Assembly: GCA_015277795.1 (NCBI GenBank)
Contig: CP063848.1
Span: forward strand, 2,852,001-2,916,000
Source: Massilia sp. UMI-21
GTDB taxonomy: Bacteria; Pseudomonadota; Gammaproteobacteria; Burkholderiales; Burkholderiaceae_D
DNA: 64,000 nt
Direction: 5' to 3'
The position numbers and the translations under genes are program-made. Below the pieces are notes generated by a model. That model was not told where the DNA came from. It was given only the letters and a program-made list of their open reading frames with translations, and did no database searches. Shown in pieces: positions 55,017 through 63,389 of this stretch (within the stretch, counting starts at the first letter, position 1; every line of letters starts with the position of its first letter).

Positions 55017-55130
55017 TTCGGCGGCGACTCGTAACTAGTCAGTCTTAATGTCTCTCAGGAGTGTCGTCACGGCACTCCTGATGCGGATCGTCGCTGAATA
55101 TCCTTCGCCTATTGTTTTCGGAGTTTATTC

Positions 55131-56435
55131 ATGCACCCCAAACGTATTGTTGTTGGGTCGCTCGTGCTATTGGCATGGGCGCTCCCTGCGGCCGCACAAC
55201 TGGCTGGCGATCCGCCAGTCGGGCGCGCGGCCGCTGTTCCCACCGTACCCGCCGCCGGCACGCTATTGACCCTCGAAAAGGCGGTCGACATGGCCATGGC
55301 CGCCAACCCGAGCCTGCGCGCCAGCGCCCTGGACATCGTCATCGCCGGCGCCGGGCGCCGCCAGGCGGGATTACTGCCAAATCCCACAATCTCCTACACG
55401 ACCGAGGGAACGCAGCGCGGTACGAGAACCCGTACCTTCGAGCTGAGCCAGCTGGTCGAGCTTGGCGGCAAGCGGCGCGCCCGCGTGGAGCTCGCCGAGC
55501 GCGACAGCCGGCTTGCACTTGCGGCCGCAAGCGTGGCTCGGGCCGAACTACGCGCTGACGTCACTGCCGCCTATTTCAACGCGCTGGGCGCCCAGGAACA
55601 GGTACGCCTTGCGCAAACCTCGCTCGACATTGCGTCAAAAGCAAGGGCGGCGGCTGAGAAGCGTGTTGCCGCCGGGCGTGTCTCGCCTGTCGAACTGTCG
55701 CGTGCAAAGGTAGCCGAGTCGACTGCACGCCTCGACCTTTCCCAGGCCGACGGCGAACTGCTTATCGCGCGCGGCTTGCTGACGGCGTATTGGGGCCAGG
55801 CACAGCCGGGAACTCTGGCCCTGGTCGAGCCAGTAGACGAGCTCGCGGCTGTTCCTTCCCTTGAAGACTTGCGAACACGCCTGGCGGGCTCGCCGCAGCT
55901 GCAGCGCGCACGCCTGCAGGTCGAGCGCGAAGAGGCGCAGGTGTCGGTCGACCGCGCGCAGCGCATGCCCGACGTCACCCTTGTCGTCGGCCGCCAGAAG
56001 GATGAGGAGATGGGGCGAACGCAAACCGTGCTCGGCGTCTCGCTCCCGCTCCCCTTGTTCAACCGGAACCAGGGCAATCTGCAAGCTTCGCTCGCCCGTG
56101 CGGACAAGGCGCGCGCCGAAAGCGATGCGCAGCAGCTGAGGCTCGACCAGACCTTGACCAGTACCTATCAGCGCGCCCAGCTGGCGAGGGACCAAGTGCG
56201 CACCATGCGGCAGGAAATTCTGCCGGAAGCGCAACGTGTTTTCGATGCCGCCGTCATCGGTTTCGAGGCTGGCAAGTTCAACTTCCTGGATGTTCTCGAT
56301 GCCCAGCGCACTCTGCTGCAAAGCCGCGCGCAGTACGTACAGGCACTCTACGACAGCTACCGATTCAGCGCGGAGCTTGGCCGATTTGCCGACGCTGGCA
56401 CCGGCGCCACCAATACCAACAGGATTACCCCATGA
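55131..56435 (+). CDS. czcC: CzcC outer-membrane factor
   Basis: 434 aa. Leader (VVGSLVLLAWALPAAAQ) and two OMF repeats (LEKAVDMAMAANPSLRASAL; later AQRVFDAAVIGFEAGKFNFL). The segment GVSLPLPLFNRNQGNLQASL is typical of CzcC. It forms the outer-membrane channel of the zinc/cobalt/cadmium pump. ATGA overlap with czcB. Confidence 0.92.
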   Translation: MHPKRIVVGSLVLLAWALPAAAQLAGDPPVGRAAAVPTVPAAGTLLTLEKAVDMAMAANPSLRASALDIVIAGAGRRQAGLLPNPTISYTTEGTQRGTRTRTFELSQLVELGGKRRARVELAERDSRLALAAASVARAELRADVTAAYFNALGAQEQVRLAQTSLDIASKARAAAEKRVAAGRVSPVELSRAKVAESTARLDLSQADGELLIARGLLTAYWGQAQPGTLALVEPVDELAAVPSLEDLRTRLAGSPQLQRARLQVEREEAQVSVDRAQRMPDVTLVVGRQKDEEMGRTQTVLGVSLPLPLFNRNQGNLQASLARADKARAESDAQQLRLDQTLTSTYQRAQLARDQVRTMRQEILPEAQRVFDAAVIGFEAGKFNFLDVLDAQRTLLQSRAQYVQALYDSYRFSAELGRFADAGTGATNTNRITP

Positions 56436-57655
56436 AGTTCAATATCGACAAAAAATCGGCGCTTTCCATCGCGGCTGTGATCGCAGTCGGCATCGTACTG
56501 GCCCTGCTGATCGTGTTCTGGAAAAGCGATAGCACTCCGGCACCGGAAGGCGGCGAGCACGCGGAGGAAACCGCCGAGACGAAGGCCGAACACGGCGACG
56601 AGAAGGAAGAAGGTCATGCCGAAGAGCCCGGCCTCATCGAAATGAGCCCGCAGCAGATCCAGACCGCCGGCATCGCCACTGCAACGGCCGGTCCGGCAGC
56701 CATTCGCACCGAACTTGTCCTCCCCGGCGAGGTGCGCTTCAACGAAGACCGGACGGCACACGTCGTGCCGCGCGTTGCGGGCGTGATCGAATCGGTTGCC
56801 GCCTCGCTTGGCCAGGATGTGAAAAAGGGACAACCCCTGGCCGTCATCGCCAGCGCCGAACTGGCGGACCTGCGCAGTGCCGCGCTCGCTGCCGGCAAGA
56901 GGCTCGAGCTGGCGCGCATCACCTACGAGCGCGAAAAGAAGCTGTGGGAACAAAAGGTCTCCGCTGAGCAGGATTACCTCCAGGCCCAACAGGCCTATCG
57001 CGAAGCCGAGATCGAGTCGCAGGCGGCTCGCTCGAAACTGACCGCACTCGGCGCGGACGTATCGGCCGGCGCGGTCAACCGCTTTGTCCTGCGAGCTCCG
57101 TTTACCGGTGTCGTCGTCGAAAAACACCTCGCCCAGGGTGAAGCAGTGAAGGAGGACGCGAACGTCTTCCTCGTCTCGGATCTGTCGACCGTGTGGGTGA
57201 ACATCGCGGTCGCGCCGAAAGACCTGGCCTCGGTCCGCGTCGGCCAAGCGGTCACAGTCAGGTCGGCAGCCGGTGGCCCGTCCGTAGCAGGCAAGGTCAG
57301 TTACGTGGGCAACCTTCTCGGCGAAGAGACCCGGACCGCAAGCGCACGGGTCGTGATCGACAATCCGGGACTCGCATGGCGCCCCGGCCTGTTCGTCAAC
57401 GTTTCCGTGGTCAGTGGGCAGAAGGACGCTGCGGTTGCCGTTGCTTCCGACGCCCTGCAGACACTGGAAGGCAAGAACGTCGTGTTCGTCAAAACCGCCA
57501 AGGGGTTCCAGGCCCAGCCGGTGACCACCGGCGTCAGCGACGGAAAGCTGACGGAGATCGTCTCCGGCCTGGCCTCGGGCGCACCCTATGTCACGACCGG
57601 TAGCTTCGTCGTGAAGGCCCAGCAGGGCAAGGGCAGTGCCGAGCATGAACACTGA
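56432..57655 (+). CDS. czcB: CzcB periplasmic adaptor
   Basis: 407 aa. One N-terminal span (ALSIAAVIAVGIVLALLIVFW), then a Glu/His-rich segment (GGEHAEETAETKAEHGDE) likely to bind Zn2+. The adaptor parts follow: VVPRVAGVIESVAASLGQ (lipoyl half), a coiled hairpin, and FTGVVVEKHLAQGEAV. The C-terminus also ends in EHEH. No CusF domain is fused, unlike cusB. It couples CzcA to CzcC. Confidence 0.93.
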   Translation: MKFNIDKKSALSIAAVIAVGIVLALLIVFWKSDSTPAPEGGEHAEETAETKAEHGDEKEEGHAEEPGLIEMSPQQIQTAGIATATAGPAAIRTELVLPGEVRFNEDRTAHVVPRVAGVIESVAASLGQDVKKGQPLAVIASAELADLRSAALAAGKRLELARITYEREKKLWEQKVSAEQDYLQAQQAYREAEIESQAARSKLTALGADVSAGAVNRFVLRAPFTGVVVEKHLAQGEAVKEDANVFLVSDLSTVWVNIAVAPKDLASVRVGQAVTVRSAAGGPSVAGKVSYVGNLLGEETRTASARVVIDNPGLAWRPGLFVNVSVVSGQKDAAVAVASDALQTLEGKNVVFVKTAKGFQAQPVTTGVSDGKLTEIVSGLASGAPYVTTGSFVVKAQQGKGSAEHEH

Positions 57656-57669
57656 GCGAGGATCCGGAC

Positions 57670-60600
57670 ATGTTTGAACGCATCATTCGCTTTGCCATCG
57701 AACACCGATGGCTAGTCATGCTGGCCGTCATTGCGATGGCCGCCGTCGGCATCTACAACTACCAGAAGCTGCCCATCGACGCGGTACCCGACATCACCAA
57801 CGTCCAGGTGCAGATCAACACCTCGGCGGCCGGCTATTCGCCGCTCGAAGTCGAACAGCGTGTCACCTTTCCCATCGAGACCGTGATGGCCGGCCTGCCT
57901 GGACTCGAAGAGACCCGCTCGCTGTCGCGCTATGGCCTGTCGCAGGTGACCGTCATCTTCAAGGACAGCACCGACATCTATTTCGCACGCCAGCTCGTCA
58001 ACCAGAGGATCCAGGAAGCCAGGGAAAACCTGCCTCCCGGCGTGACGCCCATGATGGGGCCGATCTCGACGGGCCTGGGTGAAATCTACCTATGGACGGT
58101 CGAAAGCGAGCCAGGGGCCAAAAAGCCTGACGGCACGCCCTACACGCCCACCGACCTGCGCGAGATCCAGGACTGGATCATCAAGCCGCAGCTGCGCCAG
58201 GTTCCCGGGGTCACCGAGATCAATTCGATCGGCGGCTTCGCAAAGGAATACCTGATTGCCCCGGATCCGGCAAAACTCAGTTCCTATAGGCTGTCCTTGT
58301 CGGACGTCGTCAATGCGATTGACCGCAACAACAGCAACGTCGGCATGGGATACATCGAGCGCCGCGGCGAGCAGTTCCTCGTCCGGGCGCCCGGCCAGGT
58401 GCGCACACTGGACGACATCCGCAACACCATCCTCAGCAACGTCGACGGCGTTCCCATCCGCGTGCGTGACGTCGCGACGGTCGACGTCGGACGCGAGCTG
58501 CGTACCGGGGCGGCAACGGAGAACGGCCGCGAAGTCGTGCTGGGAACGGTCTTCATGCTCATCGGCGAAAACAGCCGGGCCGTCTCCCAGGCAGTGGCCA
58601 GCAAGATGGTCGAGGTGAACCGTTCGCTGCCGAAGGGCGTAGTGGCGATTCCCGTGTACGACCGCACGACACTGGTGGACAAGGCGATCAATACGGTCAA
58701 GAAGAACCTGCTCGAGGGCGCGGTTCTCGTGATCGTGATCCTGTTCCTCTTCCTCGGCAATATCCGCGCTGCAATTATTACGGCCCTGGTCATCCCGCTC
58801 TCGATGCTCTTCACCTTTACCGGGATGGTGACTTACCGGGTTAGCGCGAACCTGATGAGTCTTGGTGCGCTCGACTTCGGCATCATCATCGACGGCGCGG
58901 TCGTCATTGTCGAGAACTGCGTACGGCGCCTCGCGCACGCGCAGGAACACCACCGGCGCCAGTTGACCCTTACCGAACGCTTCCACGAGGTGTTCGCGGC
59001 TGCAAAAGAAGCGCGTCGCCCTCTGCTGTTCGGCCAGCTCATCATCATGGTGGTGTACCTGCCGATCTTTGCTCTTTCAGGCGTCGAAGGCAAGATGTTC
59101 CATCCCATGGCTTTTGCCGTTGTCGTCGCGCTGCTCGGGGCGATGATCCTGTCGATCACCTTCATTCCCGCAGCCGTCGCCCTGTTCATCGGCAAGCGCG
59201 TCACGGAAAAGGAAAACCGCATCATGGTTGCGGCCAAGCGAGCCTATGCACCGGCCCTCGAAAAGGTCCTCCGTAACGGCGCCTTAGTGATTACCAGCGC
59301 CGTCGTGCTGGTGCTCCTGTCGGGACTGCTGGCCACACGGCTGGGCAGCGAATTTATCCCGAACCTGAACGAAGGCGACCTCGCGCTGCAGGCGATTCGC
59401 ATCCCTGCCACGAGCCTGAGCCAGTCGGTGGAGATGCAGCAGAAGCTCGAGGCCGGCCTGAAGGCGAAGTTCCCGGAGATCGATCGCGTATTCGCCCGCA
59501 CCGGTACCGCCGAGATTGCTTCGGATCCGATGCCACCCAACATCTCGGACGGTTACATCATGCTCAAGCCCGAGTCCGCGTGGCCGGCACCAAGGAAGAC
59601 CCGTGCCGAGCTGATCGAGGCGATCGAGGAGGAAGCGGAAAAGTATGCCGGCAATGCATATGAACTTTCGCAGCCGATTCAGCTGCGGTTCAACGAGCTC
59701 ATTTCGGGTGTACGCAGCGACGTCGCCGTGAAGGTCTTCGGTGACGACATGGCCGTGCTGGAAACCACTGGCAAGGAAATTGCCGAGGTCCTCCAACGGG
59801 TGCCTGGTGCGGCTGAGGTCAAGGTGGAGCAGACCGGCGGCCTGCCGATGCTGACCGTCGATATCGACCGCGAAAAGACGGCCAGGTACGGCCTGAACAT
59901 CGGCGACGTGCAGGAAGCACTGGCAATCGCCACTGGTGGGCGCGAAGCCGGCACCATGTTCGAGGGTGACCGCCGCTTTGACATCGTGGTTCGCCTGCCC
60001 GAAGCGATGCGCACCGACCTGGACGCATTGCGGCAGCTGCCAATTCCCCTGCCAGCCAAGGAAGGTAGCGCAACGACCTACATTCCCCTCGCCGAAGTCG
60101 CCACCCTGAACTTCACGCCAGGGCCCAACCAGATCAGCCGGGAGAACGGCAAGCGGCGCATCGTCGTGAGTGCGAACGTGCGAGGCCGGGATATCGGCAC
60201 CTTCGTTCCTGAAGCGCAGGCTGCCATCGCAGGCAAGGTCAAGGTCCCACCGGGGTATTGGACCAGCTGGGGCGGCACCTTCCAGCAGCTAGAGTCGGCG
60301 ACCCAGCGCCTGCAGATCGTCGTGCCGCTTGCCCTCTTCATCGTGTTCACCTTGCTATTCGCGATGTTCGGCAACGTGAAGGATGGCTTGCTCGTCTTTA
60401 CCGGCATCCCGTTCGCGCTCACCGGCGGCGTCATCGCCCTGGCCCTGCGGGGAATTCCGCTGTCGATTTCCGCGGCAGTGGGATTCATCGCCTTGTCCGG
60501 CGTGGCCGTCCTGAACGGCCTCGTGATGATTTCCTATATCCGGACCTTGCGTGAAGAGGGAATGGACCTGGACACGGCAATCACGCATGGCGCGCTCACA

Positions 60601-60834
60601 CGACTGCGGCCGGTCCTGATGACTGCCCTGGTCGCATCGCTGGGCTTCGTGCCAATGGCGATAGCGACCGGGACGGGCGCCGAAGTCCAGCGGCCGCTGG
60701 CAACCGTCGTCATCGGCGGGATCCTGTCCTCGACCGCACTGACGCTGCTCGTTCTTCCCCTGCTCTATCGGCTCGCGCATCGCAAGGATCCTGATGACGA
60801 ACCGGTAAAGCCGGCGAAAGTGGTCGTCCAGTAA
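57670..60834 (+). CDS. czcA: CzcA RND zinc/cobalt/cadmium efflux pump
   Basis: 1054 aa, full length. The CzcA relay helix reads LDFGIIIDGAVVIVENCVRR, and GTAEIASDPMPPNISDGYIM is characteristic of Zn/Co/Cd pumps rather than Cus. The N-terminus FERIIRFAIEHRWLVMLAVI is intact and no frameshift is seen. It is driven by proton influx. It starts 14 bp after czcB. Confidence 0.95.
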   Translation: MFERIIRFAIEHRWLVMLAVIAMAAVGIYNYQKLPIDAVPDITNVQVQINTSAAGYSPLEVEQRVTFPIETVMAGLPGLEETRSLSRYGLSQVTVIFKDSTDIYFARQLVNQRIQEARENLPPGVTPMMGPISTGLGEIYLWTVESEPGAKKPDGTPYTPTDLREIQDWIIKPQLRQVPGVTEINSIGGFAKEYLIAPDPAKLSSYRLSLSDVVNAIDRNNSNVGMGYIERRGEQFLVRAPGQVRTLDDIRNTILSNVDGVPIRVRDVATVDVGRELRTGAATENGREVVLGTVFMLIGENSRAVSQAVASKMVEVNRSLPKGVVAIPVYDRTTLVDKAINTVKKNLLEGAVLVIVILFLFLGNIRAAIITALVIPLSMLFTFTGMVTYRVSANLMSLGALDFGIIIDGAVVIVENCVRRLAHAQEHHRRQLTLTERFHEVFAAAKEARRPLLFGQLIIMVVYLPIFALSGVEGKMFHPMAFAVVVALLGAMILSITFIPAAVALFIGKRVTEKENRIMVAAKRAYAPALEKVLRNGALVITSAVVLVLLSGLLATRLGSEFIPNLNEGDLALQAIRIPATSLSQSVEMQQKLEAGLKAKFPEIDRVFARTGTAEIASDPMPPNISDGYIMLKPESAWPAPRKTRAELIEAIEEEAEKYAGNAYELSQPIQLRFNELISGVRSDVAVKVFGDDMAVLETTGKEIAEVLQRVPGAAEVKVEQTGGLPMLTVDIDREKTARYGLNIGDVQEALAIATGGREAGTMFEGDRRFDIVVRLPEAMRTDLDALRQLPIPLPAKEGSATTYIPLAEVATLNFTPGPNQISRENGKRRIVVSANVRGRDIGTFVPEAQAAIAGKVKVPPGYWTSWGGTFQQLESATQRLQIVVPLALFIVFTLLFAMFGNVKDGLLVFTGIPFALTGGVIALALRGIPLSISAAVGFIALSGVAVLNGLVMISYIRTLREEGMDLDTAITHGALTRLRPVLMTALVASLGFVPMAIATGTGAEVQRPLATVVIGGILSSTALTLLVLPLLYRLAHRKDPDDEPVKPAKVVVQ

Positions 60835-60840
60835 GCGTAT

Positions 60841-60865
60841 GGGCCGCAGCTGCCGTTTGCGGCCC
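60841..60865 (+). terminator. Hairpin directly after czcA
   Basis: GGGCCGCA (60841-60848) and TGCGGCCC (60858-60865) pair perfectly around a 9-nt loop, 6 bp after the czcA stop. No T-tract follows, and the next ribosome site begins within 10 bp, so it may protect the czcCBA mRNA 3' end rather than end it. Confidence 0.45.
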
Positions 60866-60882
60866 AACTCAGAGAGGACGAT

Positions 60883-61473
60883 ATGGGTCGAGACAATCCG
60901 GGTCGGCGTTTCCCGGTCGGGCGCCGGCTTGTCAGGCTGGACCTCGCTGCGCATGGAGCGGCCTTCGCCAGTTGCGCGGCGGGAGGAATCATTGTTGAAA
61001 GCGTTATCCTGGTGGCAGCCGCTACGCATCACGCCGCAACGATTGCGTTCCGGCTGTTATCGATCGAAAAGCTGACGATGCAAACGAGACCCAAAACCGA
61101 GGTCGCGTTCTCGGTCCTGCAGATCGCTCTATGCATGTGTTGCGTTGTCATGGTCTTGGTCGTGATCGCGCTGGGGACGCATGGCATCTTTCACGGAGAA
61201 TCTTTCGATGCCGTGGCCGTTGCTGCGTTTGCCCTGCCTGGATCGGTCGCCATTGCCACGACGGCTGGATTGGCATGTGGGCGGGCTAGCGCCGGCGAGG
61301 CCCCCAGCAGAGTCGATGCAATTCTTTCCGCGGTACCGACCGCACTCGCGCTCGGCGTCGCTTTTTGCGATTTGGGCATCGCTGCAGGAAGGTTGGACGC
61401 GCTCGCCGGACTTGCAGCTGTACTGGTCCTGTGTGTGCGCACCGTGATCAATCTCGGCCAGACGCTGGATTGA
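60883..61473 (+). CDS. Membrane protein of the czc island, hypothetical
   Basis: 196 aa with about four hydrophobic segments (GIIVESVILVAAATHHAATI; LQIALCMCCVVMVLVVIALG; AVPTALALGVAFCDLGIAA; LAGLAAVLVLCVRTVINLG). GAGAGGA lies just upstream of ATG 60883. A shorter start at 61078 is possible and would drop the first segment. His-His and Cys pairs in the membrane parts are notable. The family was not recognised; it follows czcA by 48 bp and probably belongs to the same transcript. Confidence 0.6.
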   Translation: MGRDNPGRRFPVGRRLVRLDLAAHGAAFASCAAGGIIVESVILVAAATHHAATIAFRLLSIEKLTMQTRPKTEVAFSVLQIALCMCCVVMVLVVIALGTHGIFHGESFDAVAVAAFALPGSVAIATTAGLACGRASAGEAPSRVDAILSAVPTALALGVAFCDLGIAAGRLDALAGLAAVLVLCVRTVINLGQTLD

Positions 61474-61519
61474 ATGGCTGGAAGCAAGCAAGTGAAGGAC
61501 AACATCGAATGGAGGTGAC

Positions 61520-61705
61520 ATGAGACTGCCACAACAGGCACCAGAGCCATTGCACGAAAACCTCTTTGAAGTTTTCGGCATTATCGGCCTTGCATTGGTC
61601 GGGGTGATTATGGTTTTTCTCGGCTGGCTGAAGTACAGAGACCGTTACAAGCGCCCCGGGCCGAAACCTCGGAAGCGTGCAAAGGAAAATGGCAAGAAAA
61701 AGTAG
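61520..61705 (+). CDS. Small single-span membrane protein (61 aa), zinc island
   Basis: One span (GIIGLALVGVIMVFLGWLKY) and a tail rich in Lys/Arg/Pro (RYKRPGPKPRKRAKENGKKK). GGAGGTGAC precedes the ATG. Same size and plan as the protein at 12897-13082 next to the copper ATPase. It lies 42 bp before the CzcD-like gene. It could be an accessory subunit of a metal transporter; no known family. Confidence 0.6.
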   Translation: MRLPQQAPEPLHENLFEVFGIIGLALVGVIMVFLGWLKYRDRYKRPGPKPRKRAKENGKKK

Positions 61706-61747
61706 GAGAAGGCAGCAACACGATCATCACAACGTGAGGGGAGCACG

Positions 61748-62707
61748 ATGGGTTCAGGACATTCTCATGCAGCGCAGCCGGGTCAGAATGAGCGTCCGCT
61801 CTGGATAGCGCTCATTCTCACGACGACTTTTCTTGTAGCCGAAATCATCGGAGGTATTCTCACTAACAGTCTTGCGCTGATTTCGGATGCGGCGCACATG
61901 TTCACCGACACCGCGGCGCTGGCGATCTCGCTTGCGGCGATCCGCATCGGCAAGCGGCCGGCCGACAGCGAACGAACCTTCGGATACTACCGCTTCGAGA
62001 TCCTGGCCGCGGCTTTCAATGCCATACTGCTGTTCCTGGTGGCCATCTACATCCTGTATGAGGCGTACCAGCGTCTGAACAACCCGCCGGAAATCCAGTC
62101 AGGAACGATGCTCCTGGTTGCTGCCTTTGGCCTGGTCGTCAATCTCATCAGCATGAAGCTGCTATCGAGCGGCAAGGACAGCAGCCTGAACGTCAAGGGC
62201 GCATACCTCGAGGTATGGAGCGACATGCTCGGTTCGATCGGCGTCATCATCGGCGCCCTCGTCATCCGCTATACCGGTTGGAGTTGGGTCGACTCGGCGA
62301 TCGCCGTTGCCATCGGCTTATGGGTGCTTCCCCGCACCTGGACGCTGCTCAAGGCAAGCATGAACGTGCTGCTCGAAGGCGTCCCCGAGGGTCTCGGCAT
62401 TGCTGAAGTCAAGGACGCGATCACGCGCATACCGGGCGTGGACAGCGTGCACGACCTGCACGTCTGGTCGATCACAAGCGGCAAGGCCAGTTTGACGGCA
62501 CACGTCGTGCAACGTGAAGACGTCACTGACGCGCAAGCGCTCCTGACCAGCATACGCCAGCTCATCGCGAGCAAGTACGATATCCACCACTGCACCATTC
62601 AGATCGAGACAACGCCGTGCGAGCAGGCTGTCGAGGAACACAGCTTCGGCCCGGCTGCATCCCACGACCATGCCGGTCACGATGAACATGAGGGAGAAAA
62701 GCGATGA
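61748..62707 (+). CDS. czcD: CzcD-like CDF zinc/cadmium/cobalt efflux protein
   Basis: 319 aa, six spans. Zinc ligands in LISDAAHMFTDTAAL (span 2) and YLEVWSDMLGS (span 5). Both termini are His-rich (GSGHSHAAQ at the start, HDHAGHDEHEGE at the end). The C-terminal domain has SVHDLHVWSITSGK. CzcD lowers cytosolic Zn2+ and so sets the induction of czcCBA. It overlaps the next start (ATGA). Confidence 0.93.
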   Translation: MGSGHSHAAQPGQNERPLWIALILTTTFLVAEIIGGILTNSLALISDAAHMFTDTAALAISLAAIRIGKRPADSERTFGYYRFEILAAAFNAILLFLVAIYILYEAYQRLNNPPEIQSGTMLLVAAFGLVVNLISMKLLSSGKDSSLNVKGAYLEVWSDMLGSIGVIIGALVIRYTGWSWVDSAIAVAIGLWVLPRTWTLLKASMNVLLEGVPEGLGIAEVKDAITRIPGVDSVHDLHVWSITSGKASLTAHVVQREDVTDAQALLTSIRQLIASKYDIHHCTIQIETTPCEQAVEEHSFGPAASHDHAGHDEHEGEKR

Positions 62708-63300
62708 TCGACCATATCAGGAACAATCTTGTTGAAGCGCGCGATGCACTTGATCGCCTCATCAGCGACGATGCCCAGCTGGGCAATATCCAGGCCGGTG
62801 CAAACCTGCTCGTCGACGCATTGGGAAGCGGGCACCGCGTTATCTCGTGCGGTAACGGCGGCTCTATGTGCGATGCCATGCACTTGGCGGAAGAGCTGTC
62901 GGGGCGGTTCCGCGAGGACCGCCCTGCCATGGCAGCGGTAGCCATCAGCGACCCAAGCTACATCAGCTGCGTCGCCAACGACTATGGTTACGAGCAGGTG
63001 TTCGCTCGCTTCGTCGAGGGCAATGGCGCCGCCGGCGACGTCCTGTTTGCGATCAGCACGAGCGGCAGCAGCCGGTCCGTGATCCTCGCCGCGCAAGCCG
63101 CCCGTGCGAAGGGCATGAAGGTGATTGGCTTGACCGGGCGTCCCGGCGCGGCGCTCGCGGAAAGTTCCGATGTCTGCATCTGCACGAGTGCGGGACGCTA
63201 TGCCGACCGGGTGCAGGAACTCCACATCAAGGTGATTCACATCCTGATCGAATTGGTGGAGCGCACCCTTCAACCAGCCAACTATGTCGTAAAACCATAA
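62704..63300 (+). CDS. SIS-domain phosphoheptose isomerase (GmhA-like)
   Basis: 198 aa. SIS fold with VISCGNGGSMCDAMHLAEEL (phosphate-binding loop and the His/Glu of GmhA), ISTSGSSRSVILAA and a C-terminal QELHIKVIHILIELVE with the zinc-ligand His region. GmhA converts sedoheptulose 7-phosphate for lipopolysaccharide heptose and is a zinc enzyme. Its start overlaps the czcD stop, so it is translated with a zinc exporter, an unusual place for this enzyme. It may be a metal-regulated second copy. Confidence 0.8.
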   Translation: MIDHIRNNLVEARDALDRLISDDAQLGNIQAGANLLVDALGSGHRVISCGNGGSMCDAMHLAEELSGRFREDRPAMAAVAISDPSYISCVANDYGYEQVFARFVEGNGAAGDVLFAISTSGSSRSVILAAQAARAKGMKVIGLTGRPGAALAESSDVCICTSAGRYADRVQELHIKVIHILIELVERTLQPANYVVKP

Positions 63301-63389
63301 GATCAGGATAACGGTCGCAAGAATGGCCCCTCCCCCATGGGGGGCGGCTGCCGGGTACAAGGCGAGCCGGCATCGCACGGCCGCCATGC

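Noticed and set aside
16211..60865. GC hairpins at 16211, 18287, 25410, 31671, 34814, 40371 and 60841 as firm terminators
   Set aside because: They form good stems but lack T-tracts, so they are listed only with low to moderate confidence; only 27971-27997 meets the intrinsic terminator pattern.
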